DNA of 64,000 nucleotides from Phaseolus vulgaris (lineage: Eukaryota; Streptophyta; Magnoliopsida; Fabales; Fabaceae), in contig NC_023753.2 in the NCBI RefSeq assembly GCF_000499845.2, forward strand, positions 9,563,791 to 9,627,790, in the 5' to 3' direction. Shown in pieces: positions 11,218 to 23,665 of this stretch. How positions within the stretch are numbered: the stretch's first letter is position 1; each line of letters opens with the position of its first letter. The position numbers and the translations under genes are program-made. The notes beneath the pieces are model-generated. The model saw nothing but the letters and a program-made list of their open reading frames with translations, was not told the origin of the DNA and made no database searches.

Positions 11218-13767
11218 ATGAGCGGAACGGTGAAGAAAGTTACCGATGTGGCGTTCAAGGTGGGAAGGAACATTGATTGGGATGGAATGGCGAAGCTTCT
11301 CGTCTCCGACGAGGCTCGCAGGGAGTTCTCGAATCTCCGTCGCGCTTTCGACGAGGTTAACTCCCAACTCGAAACAAAGTTCAGTCAGGTGGCCTCTCTC
11401 TCCGATCTCTCTCTCTTTCGTTCTCTTTACATTATGCACTGGATTTAGGATGGGAATTTCCGTATTAATTCTTAAGATGTTAGATCGATTGGATAATTAG
11501 GGCTCATAATTGATTTGCAGCGTTTCTGTTTCATTTCTCTTTCTGTTTGTAATATAAACGCTTTTTAATCAGATAAGCAAATCCAGATACACATATACTG
11601 TGTCTTCCAAATAGTTGTAGAAATGGTTTTTGGATTATTTTTATAAACATTAAGGTCCCTGTTATGTGAATGTTTTGTCGAGCGCCTCTGCGTCATGTTT
11701 TGAACGAGTGTTATGCGATTCGAAGTGATCATGTGATTAATTAGTTAGATTCTTATTATAATTGTTGTTTTTTTGTTTTTTAAGTTATTATTTTCAGGCA
11801 TTGCTAAGTTGTTTTTTTACATTCTGCAGGAACCTGAGCCCATCGACTGGGATTATTACAGGAAAGGCATTGGCACTCGTTTGGTGGACATGTACAAGGA
11901 GCATTACGAGAGTATGTTTATGAATTCCATAGCCAATGCTATTAATCTGTATATATTTAGATTTCTTAACGATACCAGTACCGGGTACTGTGCTTGACTA
12001 ACTCTTTGTGGCGATGATAAATCATTTTGTAAATTTAGTTTTTTTGTCATGCACTTACTCTCCTCTACGAGCAAACACTCTAGAGTCTTGGTCAACCCCC
12101 ATGAAACAGTTTTTACTTCTCCATTTCCTCCTTTGTGATATGTGCAAACCACTTTCGATCATGGGTTGAAAAAGTGTTCCTTGTTCTACTGATTTACATT
12201 TTGATTTGCAAGTCAGTGCATATTTTAAAAAATATTCTACTCACTACTCTTCTTACTCATCTTATTCAGTCTCTCTCTCTCTGTGTTTTTCAATTTATTT
12301 CTTAGTTGTAAAAGGAATGATTGTATAAGCTCATTATTTGATCAAATTTTCACGAGTAATATTGGATAGAAATTAGGAGAAATACAAATAGGTAGTTGAG
12401 TAGTCATCCTCCGCACTTCCATAACATTGTTTTGTTTACCAATTTCTTCATGTTGTAATATACTTCCCCTTGCGTGTTAAAACCTATATTCTAATGATAC
12501 ATAGAATCTAGTGTTCATAGTTTAGTATACAGATTATGGAACTGTTTATTTGTTTGTTAATTGATTGAATCCCAATTTTTAAGAGGAAAAGCGTAAGAAA
12601 AAATCTGGTACCCAGCTGTCACAATATTTTACTTTTGGAAAATAGATGCAGTTTGATTTTTATATGAAATCTCAGATCAATTTCTAATTCTAGTAGCCAC
12701 AATTCAAAACACGCATAAGCCTTGCCCTGTAGATTCCTTATATTGTAGAATGAGTCATGCATTTGATTTTTTTTAATTGAAATATTACTGAATTTCTCTA
12801 TATACAAGGAGTCTATCAGGTGAGAGTGTTTGAGAGATGAATGTACTTGTTCTAGAGTCCATTTCGACTAAAGATAAGATCAAATTATAATATATAGGTC
12901 CATCAAAATCACTCAGAGTCTATTCTAATCAAGCTTGTTAGACGGATCGGGTTCCTCCTTAGTCCCACGTTTGAGATGTCTGGTCCTTGGTATCAAGTGG
13001 TATATTGAAGAGCTTACGCCGAATAGATAAAATCAAATCATAGAATATAAGTTGGTGCAAACATTATCTTATAAATTGATTGATTCTGGTGCAAACATCA
13101 TTTTATAAACCGATTTTGTGAGGTTGAGTTAGGTTTAAATTTTCCTTTATTAAGAGTAATCATGGCTATTCTACCTTGCATTTTATGGTCTAAATCAATT
13201 TGATATGCCCCCATATATGCGTGAGTACAACCAATATGTCATTTTATAAATTTACTGTTTTTCCTACCATCAATTCAACATTTAATGTTGTGTGATGCCC
13301 TATTTGCAGGCATTGAGGTCCCCAAGTTTGTTGACACAGTAACCCCTCAGTATAAGGCTAAATTTGACTCCCTGGTAAGAACTTAGTCAAATCGATGGTT
13401 ATTATTTTGTTTAAAGCTCTTACGTCCCACAAAACTCTTTTACTCGTACATTACAATTAAAATTATAATTGTCCTAATTTTTTATGTTTGCATTGTTTGG
13501 CTGCAGTTGATTGAGCTTAAAGAAGCAGAAGAGAAATCTTTGCTGGAGTCTGAACGTTTGGAGAAGGAAGTTGCTGAAGTACAAGAGTTGAAGGTAATAG
13601 ATATCGCCTCATAGATTTTACAGTTTTATACTATTTAAAAAAAATCTCACTCTTTTTTTTCACAGAAAAAGCTTAGTACCATGACGGCAGATGAGTACTT
13701 CGAAAAGCATCCTGAGCTTAAGAAGAAGTTTGATGATGAGATCAGGAATGATAACTGGGGCTATTGA
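11218..13767 (+). CDS. ATP5H-like: ATP synthase subunit d, mitochondrial
   Basis: This encodes subunit d of the mitochondrial F1Fo-ATP synthase, part of the peripheral stalk that holds F1 against Fo. Five coding exons join in frame: 11218-11388, 11830-11911, 13310-13374, 13507-13593 and 13666-13767, all with GT-AG introns, giving 168 aa, the usual plant length. The protein begins MSGTVKKVTDVAFK and contains RNIDWDGMAKLLVSDEAR, EPIDWDYYRKGIG and a charged helical region (IELKEAEEKSLLESERLEKE); it ends DDEIRNDNWGY. No separate cleavable presequence is evident, as is usual for this subunit. An in-frame upstream ATG at 11137 would add 27 residues, but the family start is MSGTVKK. AATAAA at 13815-13820 is a candidate polyadenylation signal. 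Intron 2 (1.4 kb) carries LTR-like debris. Confidence 0.96.
12930..13145 (+). repeat. TRIM/LTR-like relic inside ATP synthase d intron 2
   Basis: The stretch includes 'gtcccacgtttgagatgt', 'ggtatcaagtgg' and 'tgtgaggttgagttaggttt', resembling the terminal repeats and primer-site region of the TRIM-like element at 8541-8823. A short internal duplication ('tggtgcaaacat' at about 13051 and 13089) is present. It is too decayed to bound. Confidence 0.45.
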
Positions 13768-14389
13768 TTATCAATTAGCAAAACGTCAGAAGTTGATGTT
13801 TTCCTTGCTGGTTTAATAAAAACAACTTCATTGATTTCTTTGTAACTCGGTTCTCTTTTTCTGTTAAAAGTTTTTATATACAGTGTCGAATTTTTTGTGG
13901 TACTGTAGTTAATCACTTAATATTTCACCTCAAAGTGCAGCTGGGGTTGTCCAAAGAAACTGATGTCTTGTATCCGTTCGGAGACAATGTCAAGAAAATG
14001 CGGTTTTGCTATTGTCTTAATAAATTATGTCTGGCCGTTGAAGTAATATTCTGATTTTTGTTAAAAGTTTGATGGCTGCATCAAATCAAGCAAGACACTA
14101 CAACTAGCTGTTCTATAGACTGACAGATTCGGTCGGGTTAAAATGTTATACGGGGTTTGTAATAAAATGGCATAGTTTGGTAATGGTGACAAGTCGATAA
14201 TCTTACCTAATGACTAGCAGAATATAGTTTGTTCTCTTATGATTTAAAACGATACTGATCATTGATTGTGAAAAAAAGAGAGAAAACATTCGCCCCAAAT
14301 TAAATTTTAAAAGTAACTCTAGGTCTTTATGATTACAAATTAGATGTTGTTAAAATTAGTTTATATTTTTTTTTTCCGGTTTTTAAATG

Positions 14390-16345
14390 CTGGGTATCTC
14401 AATGCGGGCTCACCCGTTCTATATAGGCCTGTTCTATGTTTGATTCGCAAAATACATGTTCTCAAAATACATGTTCTATGTTTGATTCCCAAAATACATT
14501 TTAGGTTGGGTTGGTTTGTGTAATAAATGTGGGTTAATTTTTTTTATCCTGCTCTTTTTGCGGGTCTATGAGTCCGTCCTCCATGTACAGTTTTTATTAT
14601 AGAAATTGTTAGTAAAAAATTGAGGACATGGTAGTATATTCTTCCTCCATAACTATTTCAGAATATCTCTATGTTTTAAATGTATTCAAATACGGGGGAA
14701 AGAAATGATGGTTCAATTAGTTGAATCGTTCAGAGTGATGGTTCAACTAGTTCAATCGTTTAGTCCAATTTAAGTTTGTTTTTCTTATCAAAATCTTATG
14801 CAGACCAATTCGTCCCACCCGCTGTTACTCTACGCAGACTGTAGATTATGCAGGACAGACTTAAACAGATTAGCAAGTTGAATTACTGAGTCTGTCACAC
14901 ACTTTTTGTTAGAGGGCTGCGGGTTAGCCACACGATCCGTTTCGCATTGTCATTCTTAGCCAAAAGATAATGTTGAGTTTGTTTTTTTTTTAAGTTTCAC
15001 CTTTTTATAATAATATCAAACTAATGTTATTATATCCTAATTTTCTTTTCACATGTTTATCTTTAAAACATTTGAAGTGCTTAATAAGTTCTGAATTTTA
15101 TTTTAGAAGAAAATTCACGACACTTATTTCTACAACAAAACAAGTTTCTAAATAATAGCGTTGGAAAAAATACAACACTATTTGAATTGGTTAAAGTGAG
15201 TCTCACGTAACACAAAAAATTAATATTTAACAAAATTTAAAAACATAAAATTATTTTTAAATGTCAGAACATCATTGAATACTCATTGAATACAAAGGTG
15301 AAATATAAAGATAGAGAGAGTTATCATGAATGTTACGTTTCCTTTCTCTCTGGTAATATCACATATCAAATATGCTAAATTTTATAATAATTGTTCATCA
15401 AATAAGTGTTACCGATAACAACATAAGATTAAAACAATTATATAATATTACACAATTAATTAAAATAAAATAATTATTATTGATGACACAGGTGTTTAGA
15501 GTAAAAATATATATTCAACCAAAAGTAAAATGATAATGTGGATTGACCCGTTCCGCATAGACTCGTCCTAAATTGGGCTTGTAAAATACGGGTTGGATTG
15601 GTCCATCCCACATAAGAGTCAGTTGTGTACAGTGTTTATTTTAGAAGTTTAATAAAAATGCTTGTTATTGAAAAATTTAATATAAAGAAATTTAATCAAA
15701 ATATTTTCCATTTTTTGCATTTGAAAAATTGAGGTATATTAGTATATTCCTCATCCCTCGCTACATATTGTTTTCTTCCTTCATTTCAAACTCACAAAAA
15801 GGAAGGGATGTTAATACATTTCTCATCCATTCCAATCAAAAAACAAAAATATTATTGATTTTTTTCTCTTTCTATATTTTGACATAAGTAATCCACAATT
15901 AATTTATTCTCAATTGTACTACCAAGTCCTCTGTTCTAAATTAAAATTAAAATTAATGGTTTAATCAATAAATTCATCGTACAAAGTAGATGGTCCTCAT
16001 ATAAAATAAAATATAATCCTACTCCTAAATAAACCAGGAGAAAGAAATGATGGTTCTTCAGTCAAATTTGAAAAAAAACGGTCTATTTCTCTTTTTATAT
16101 TTTGAATGTATTCAAAAATAGGTGTTTGACATAACTACTCCACAATTAATTTATTGTTAACTATTGTACTACCAAAATCTTCTGCATCATATTCCAATAA
16201 AATTTTGTTTTAGGGGTGGGTTAGCGGATCAGCCCACTCCATCCCAATATTGATCCGCGCAGGCTGCGAGTTATACAAAGCAGGTTTAAACGGATCAGCG
16301 GGTTAAATTAGTGAGTCTTTCTGCCCCACATTGTCATCCTATGTC
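14390..16345. repeat. Cluster of hAT-like non-autonomous element relics
   Basis: Related patches occur at about 14390-14960, 15535-15640 and 16210-16345. They share wording such as 'gggttagc..gatc', 'ccgcgcaggctgcgagtta' and 'cagcgggttaaattagtgagtc'. One end reads 'taggggtgggttagcggatc', similar to common plant hAT-type termini. Orientation and copy borders are unclear, and no transposase sequence is visible. Confidence 0.4.
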
Positions 16346-17199
16346 AAATATTTAAAGAAAAAATCTTAAAATTTAAGTTTTTTTTTATAAAAAAATTGTA
16401 TTAATATTTTTCCAGCTCTCAAAAGATACTGTACTTTCTAATATGTAATAAAAAAAGCTCCACGTTCTTGACAGAACACGGGAGAATAAAATTCACAAAA
16501 AGAATAGGAAGAAAAATTCAGAGAAAAGAATAAAAAACAAACACAGTACATAAAAAAGAAACAAAAACAATTGTGCAATTTTGATTCTATAACATCAATT
16601 CATTAAACATACAAGGGAGGTGAATGGTAGTTTAAAATTTAGTTTTAGTATCATTTGAAAATTCTTAAAAAAATAGTAAAGGTAATTTGTTTTAAAAGAA
16701 AAAAAATTTTAAACAAAGCAATGATAAATGAGTATTAATTATTTTTAACATTTTATATCTCCTTTTTTATCTTATCACATTATCTATAATATTTATATAT
16801 TTTTGTTTCTAACTCATTAGTATTTTGGTAGAAAAGATAGAATTAATATAGGGTGTCCGCCAAGAGAGAAGGACAACATAAATAATTTTAAAAAAATATA
16901 TAGAATTTACTGTTTTTATTTTGACTATATTTCTTATTTATTCCCCGTTTATCCGAAGCATATTTGGACGAGTTTCCCTATAAGAACATTCTTATAGAGA
17001 AAAAAAAATAAGAAAAACAAAAACTTTAATTTGTCCATAAACTAGAAATATTAATTTTATGAAGAAAAAAAACTGGTTAGTCGTTAATTATTTCATGAAT
17101 TAATTTGCAAGACTAAATGACTCTTTCTTCTTACACCTCCCATACCTTTTCTGCTACCCATACTAAATGTGAAAATACTGTTTTATCCTTTTTTTTTCA

Positions 17200-17625
17200 C
17201 CCCATACATAATCTGGAAGGAAGTGTTCTTTAGATTTATAAAATCTGAATTTTTTTTTTATTTGAAATAAGCCTATAACCCATACATAATCCGGAAGTGT
17301 TCTTTAGATTTATAAAATCTGAAACTTTTTTTTTATTGGAACACTTCAGATTTATAAAATCTGAATTTTTTTTTTATTTGAAATAAACCTATAAATTATG
17401 TAATCCAGATCCAAAAAACATAAGCTGAATTTAGGGTTTAGGATCAATCACACATGAAAAAAAAATTTCCGGATTACATAATCCATAAGCTAATCTTATG
17501 TATAGAAAAGACTTTCAAATTATGTAATCCAAAAACTAATCATAAAAGGATTCCGGATTACATAATCCGAAAACTAATTTTGGATCTAGAAAAAGACTTC
17601 TGAATTATGTTATCCAGAATATTAA
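17200..17625. repeat. Tandem and palindromic 'ggattatgtaatcc' repeat cluster
   Basis: Three imperfect copies of a block containing 'agatttataaaatctgaa' (itself palindromic) lie between about 17230 and 17375. They are followed by four spaced versions of a palindrome of the form CCGGATTACATAATCCGG near 17396-17405, 17469-17486, 17515-17530 and 17551-17568. No coding sequence is present. Confidence 0.7.
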
Positions 17626-18373
17626 AAAAGGGTATTTTTTTAATACAAAAACTTATGGGGGTGGTAGAAGAAGGTATGGAGGTGCAGGAAGAAGGAGCCG
17701 ACTAAATCAGAACAATTTTGTAGAGATAAGGGCCCAATATACGTTTGGACTTGTACTATAAAGCACACAACTTTCGGACTTCTTTCCTTTCCAGAGACTA
17801 AATTGGGTTATAAATATTTTCTCTTTCAAAAATAAAACTTGGGTATCTATACAAAATTTAAACAAAATTCATCAGTAATGTCTAAGTTTGAAATTCTTAG
17901 ACTTTGCTTAACAGTTACTTGCATGAAGAACTAATCTCATAACCATGTCTAATAAAAAACAACTTTTTATTGTATAATCAGTCATGTGAGCTTAGGGTAT
18001 GCACCAATTAAGCTCCAGTCTCAACGGCCAAATACAAGATTTTAGCCAAATCAAATATAAAATTGTGGTGACAACTGATCCAACTAAACAATAAAAAAAT
18101 GAGAGCTGAAGAAAGATACAAAGAACTAATATCTGTACAATAGATGAAGAAATAAAATTGAACCTTTTTAGTTTGCAAATATACGAAGAATATACCTTTT
18201 GATTCTGCTGCTACAAAGGGAATCTTACAAAAGTAGAAAATGAACAAAGGAAACAAAATGTGTATTTGAGAGCGGCATCAATGACCTTATTCCATTGATT
18301 GCTGCAGTAAACTCAAAAATTCCACCAGACATTTGGTTGCTGAAACACAAAATCTCAGGTAACTCTCAAGATG

Positions 18374-21300
18374 TTACTCTGAACTGCCTGCCTTGCCCTC
18401 CTCATTTTTATTCATAGCCTTCTTTGCCAACTCATAACCTGCAAAGTTCATAGCACCTAAAGGTGCAATCCAAAAGAACCTGGGAACTGCTCCTTTGAAC
18501 AAGCCAAGGGGTCCTTCATGTTTTAGTATAGAGAAGGCTATCAAGGTCATTGACACAGACCGGCCCTGCGCAGTCATCATTCTAGTTTTCATGACATCAA
18601 AGGGTGTTGTGACAACAGCTGCCAAACCACCAGATAGAGCTCCAACAGCAATTGTTTCCAGGGCACTAAGTTCCCGCTCTAGTAGACGTTCAACAACCTA
18701 AAATCAAATGCCAACAGCACCACACTCAGTAACCATTGTGTGGAAACAAAGGTGGATTCACTGGTGGCCAAGCAAATATAATATGGAAAGCCTACATGCA
18801 ATTTACTTTTGAAAATACTATTGACGAACACAAGAACATTGACCAAGCATGCTGAATCATGGAAGTTACAAACCTTTTTAGATTCAGCATAAAGCCCCAT
18901 TCCAGCGACATAAAATGGAACCTCACGGCACAGGGTAGCTCCGGTTCCACGAAAGAAGCCCCTAAGACCATCCTGCTCCCAAGTTGCAACGAAAGCCTGA
19001 CCCACATTGTCAAAAAGACCAGCCTGTAACCTTTGCTTCAACACCTCACAGGGGATCCGCACAGCTGTTCCTAAAACTGTGCTACAGAATGATGCTACAG
19101 ATTGTACCTGCAAAAGGGTTCGTACATGAAACATTTGAATTTAGTTAAGTGACAACAAACAGCCTACTTAACAACATAATGAACTTATTATCAACCCCCT
19201 AATATAAAATTTCACTTCTAAAGGCCAATTAAAGTGCACAGGACAAACCTTTTAAAGTACTAAAAAGAATTAAATAGAATTTGAAAAACATTGATCTATT
19301 AGGCGTGAACATCTCAGTTTAAAGCATTTGCCTCACTAACGACCCTTTTAATTAGACAATTAGCTTATTACAGAGTGACAGATTTTTCATGCTATATTTT
19401 ATGGTAAGTTGGAAAGCAAGAAAATTTACCACATAACCATTTTAATTCACAAAGCAACAGCTTTTAAAGTACTAAAAAGAATTTGAAAAACATTGATCTA
19501 TTAGGCATGAACATCTCAGTTTAAAGCATTTGCCTCACTAACGACCCTTTTTCATGCTTTATTTTATGGTAAGTTGGAAAGCAAGAAAAATTTACCACAG
19601 AACCATTTTAATTCACAAAGCAACAGCTTTAACTAATACAAGGAAGACATATTCAGCAGTAGCCCAGGCTATAAATAACATCATATAAGCTTTACAAATT
19701 ACCTGGAGTTCTGGCAGTGTTGGAGCAAAATTTATCAACACCAATTTACTTGCTTCAAATATCCCAGTTCGCAAGCCATGGCTGCAAATTATCAAAGGTG
19801 GCATAAGCTTGGGAAAAAAATTACTCTTTGTTGTTAAAGGAAGGCCTTAATGAAGCATGAAACAACAATTTCTTTTCAGCTTATTTGTTTTAAAATAAAG
19901 GAAAATGAGAGGGAAGCATTGAAAAGAGATCAAATAAACAACCTTGAAAACTGTCCAAGAATTGCAGGGATTGAACCCCGGTATAAACCTCGCCTTCCAA
20001 TCTCTGGCAGCTTAGAAATAATTTCGGCAAAGGACATGCTTGATGCTTGTACTCGAGTCTAATATACCAAACAAGACAACGATGAGACCTCTAAAAGGAG
20101 CCAAAACAATCAAATGGCTACGAGAGCAATATGGAATTGTTCATCAAAGTTCAAGAACATGCCTTAATTGTATCAACTGGATGCAGTAAGGCACAAGACA
20201 GGGCACAGGAAAGGCCACCTGCCAATGCAGATCTTAGAACACTTCCGGCACGAATTTCAACAGCTGGTGGGACAGCAACTACAGTTGCAGCTTCAAACCA
20301 AATACTCCTGGAAGTACGACCAAAAATAGTCATTAATATAGAGGATCAATTTTAATCATTGACTACTGGTAGTAGTTGAACATTGACCTAACACAGTCCT
20401 CCTATTTTACAAAATCCTGGGAGTGGGCATGAGACCATAGGCCTGACAATCAACAATGAATAACACAATGTTATTTGACCAGGTTAAAAGCCAAAGTTTC
20501 AGAAATACTTGACCAGGTTATTTTCCATGGTTTTGTTACCTCGGTTGCTTATAGTTCCCCTTTTTATTAAATTCTATTTTGAAAAATATCTTATTTTCCA
20601 TTTTTCTCTATGTATTTATTTTTTCTATCATTAGAAAATATCCTCGTAAGCCAGGCATTTTAACAGTATAGTAATGGCACTTATCCACCCTCCTCCTACC
20701 TCCAGAAATATATAAAGAATTAGTGATGGACTTTATGTCTAATGCTTAGAATGGGGAAATATAAAAAAAAAAAAATCAATTAATTGATCATATTTCACTC
20801 ACCTTGGATCCTCTTGAAGACGATCAGAGGGAAGCAGAAGCATGAAATTGCGGAAATGTCCATATGAAATAGATTCTTCTGTATCTGCCTTCAGAAATCG
20901 CATCATAGCAACAGCATTGTCTTCATTTGCAGGGAGTCCTGCGTTCTTTAGTGATTCCAATATTTCACTCTTCTTCAGTGTCCCTGACTTGCTTAGACAA
21001 AGAGTAGTATATGCACGAAGAATTGTTGGCTCCTTCTGTTCCATTAATGATAAGAACTGCTTCAAACCAAAAGACCTGGAAAACAGGTGACTTCTGGCAC
21101 GGCTCATAAATTCTTTAGCATATCTTCGTGGCAGCTTTCGTTTTCTCATTGCTACTTCTAGATCTTCGATAGTTACTTGGCCATCACCATCTCTATCCAA
21201 CTCCTCAAAGAACCTCCTCCCTATACGATAATGAAAGTAAAAAGTCAATTTTTTTCATTCCAGAAAATACCACAAAGAAATCAGCATACACAATAAATAA

Positions 21301-23665
21301 ATAAAGTACCCAGTCTCTACATAGTCTAGTATCTGGTGATGTAACTACCCTATCTTCTCTATCTGTTAACCAACATAGTCTAGCACTGAGTCAAGGCCTG
21401 ATACTATATGTAACGGTTTTTTAATTGGGACCATTAGCTTCCTCTATAGAAAAAAACTCATAACAATATATACTAATTGAAAAATAAATTAATAACAAAA
21501 TAGATCTCAAGTTCTCTTTTTCTATGCCTAAGATCCTTTCTAACAATGAACAACAAATAAACAGGAAATCTTAACTAAATATTTCAAGCAAAGATGTCAG
21601 AAACAGATTAGCTGCATATCGTACAAAAAGGCTAAAATATCACAACTGATTGGATTCAGAGCCCTGTACCCATTTGTAATAAAGTTATTTATTGCATGAA
21701 ATATATTCGTTGATTGTATAGTCGTACTTGATTTCTTATTGCAATTTTGATCATACAGAGATTTATTGCCGCAATTCCCAAACACTAGTCCAGAATAAAA
21801 AATGTTCCTGCTTGGTTGTGGTTTTAGCTTTTTGTTTTATAAAGTTGTTTTGTAATATAATGTTTAAAAACTGTTAAGGGGGTAAAACAAGGAATGAAAA
21901 TGCTGATGATAAAATTTTTTAAACATTTTTTAAAATGTTCGCAAGGTCTTCTCTACTGACATTCACAGTATTGCTTGTCTCGTCTATGAATTTTAAGCCA
22001 ACATTTCATCTATAGCATTCACATATTTCATTCCTATGGTTCCTAATCAGCCTAGTTAATCTTCACTCCTTCACATTTAAATCAAATCTATAAAAAACAA
22101 ATTGATCTCAGATAATCAAAGCCCTGCATTTGAAAGCCATAAGCAGATTTATTAAACTAACTCACATTACTGTTTACTCAAATTATATTATACCCCTCAA
22201 TGATATTACATCCCTACCATACCTCGGAAGAGATAGTATAAGCTAATTGGCTATACTTTACATGAATCAGAGAATTCATATCAGTTCCTTTAACAGTTAA
22301 AAATATACCTAACCTATACTCTCATCTTTGCTGAAACGGATTTCTCATATATTCTTCCCCTGTCTATGCATACCAGCATGTTCTATCCTATTCCTAAGTA
22401 CCTGTATATGCTAATAAATGACTCCAAACGACTCCATGTTTTAACAATCGATAACTGCAATTATTAAGAAGATTTTGCTGGTATCTTATGCAAGCAAATT
22501 TGGAAAATAAAAAAAATCCACATCCCATGTAATATGACACACCTTCAGACTCTGTGTATCTAAAAAAATCTTGCACCGAGATTAGTTTCTTCTTATCAGG
22601 ATGGTCTTTAGCAGTTTTTCCCAGTTGTGGTAGCAGTTCAGCCAATTCTGCCAATGAAACTGTGGAAAGTGTGGACTTTAGACGCTCCACATTTGAGAGA
22701 GGAATACTGAATATGTTGTTGGCAACCTTCTGTGGCGAATTTCCTCCGCTTTCATCCTTGTTTTCATTATTACCACTACCATTACCATTATTACTATTAT
22801 TATTGCTTTTATCTCCCTCCCCGTTTGTCGAAGGGCTTTCTTCTCCACCTACGGTTGATGGCACACCACCCACTTTTGCAAACCTCAAATTCCCCAAGAA
22901 ACCATTGACATATACTTTGTGCTCCTCCAAGAAACCTGTAAGAGCATTCACATTACCAAAATGAGGAAAAGAAGGTTGGGGCAGACAAGTTTTCGCAGAG
23001 TCAAGGTCATCTTTATTTTCTTGCACCCCATGATCAAGACTCTGAATAGTCTGAGATAACTGATCCAAGATAAAACCTATAACGCACTCAAGTGAAACAT
23101 GCTTTCCATCATTCCTCTTAACACCCTTCTCCCAAACTACTCTACCAAACTGAACCCCCTTGGATTCATCCTGCTTCACCTCACATGATGAAACAGTGGG
23201 CTTCATGGAAGAACACAGCGTATCTTCATCGCACACTTTGTGGCATTTCTTCTTTCCAGATTTGAAAGGAAGTGGCAGAGACTGAAGGAACCCATTAACC
23301 AACAAAGACCAAGTCACAGCAAACTGCAAACAATTGGTGCAAGAAGGCCCATCTTCTTTACCAACTTGAGCTCTATTACTACCACCACCATTCCCTGAAT
23401 TCTGTGAAAACATGCCCCAGAAAGCCTTCAAAGGAACCTTCATTGACAACCCCTTCTTCTTCTTCACATCGCAGATCTGAAATTCACTACCTTCCCTCAG
23501 TGGGGCAATCAAACAAACACCATTGACCTTGTTCTTTGGCCCTGCCAAACAATGCTCAAGATCCTTCGCCGCCTTCCGAAAACCCACTTCCAGTGGCGAC
23601 AGCGATTCCTTAACAACCTGAACGGAATTGAAAAAAGACTCAACTGGGTCGCTCCCTGACACCAT
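18374..23665 (-). CDS. SAMTL-like: EF-hand mitochondrial carrier family protein (SAMTL-like)
   Basis: Seven coding exons join in frame: 23665-22543, 21220-20803, 20307-20163, 20058-19943, 19781-19703, 19107-18874 and 18697-18374, giving 812 aa. Residues 1-374 are a plant-specific N-terminal region with a Ser/Gly/Asn-rich linker. Next come an EF-hand loop DRDGDGQVTIED (383-394) and a degenerate second EF-like segment. Residues 514-812 are a three-repeat mitochondrial carrier domain with signatures PVDTIKTR (557-564), PCEVLKQR (646-653) and PFDVMKTR (737-744). The architecture and length match the Arabidopsis S-adenosylmethionine transporter-like protein (At2g35800, about 823 aa). Substrate and membrane (plastid or mitochondrial inner) are inferred from that resemblance only. 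Intron 3 uses a GC donor. Intron 1 is 1.3 kb, and intron 5 holds a tandem duplication. Confidence 0.93.
19249..19630. repeat. Tandem duplication (~212-bp offset) in carrier-gene intron 5
   Basis: The block from about 19249 to 19460 is repeated from 19461 to about 19630. Shared markers include 'ttttaaagtactaaaaaga', 'gaacatctcagtttaaagca' and 'atggtaagttggaaagcaag'. The second copy has lost two internal segments. It lies wholly within the intron (19108-19702). Confidence 0.85.
20059..20162 (-). other. GC-AG intron (intron 3 of carrier gene)
   Basis: In the coding direction the exon ends ...ACAATTAAG and the intron begins GCATGT and ends ATTAG. Joining here is required to make the first carrier signature PVDTIK|TR, and no GT donor within several bases keeps that motif. 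GC-AG introns are a known minority class, usually with a strong AAG|GC exon end as seen here. Confidence 0.85.

Larger units (their letters stand above)
13822..18373. other. Intergenic spacer with hAT-like and palindromic repeats
   Basis: This convergent spacer lies between the ATP synthase d gene and the 3' end of the carrier gene. No gene is supported. It holds several degenerate GC-richer patches that look like hAT-type non-autonomous elements, and a palindrome-rich cluster at 17.2-17.6 kb; both are listed separately. Confidence 0.6.

Noticed and set aside
22554..22964. 136-codon plus-strand frame opposite carrier exon 1
   Set aside because: It is the antisense shadow of the carrier exon. 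The leucine run is the complement of the Asn/Gly/Ser linker.
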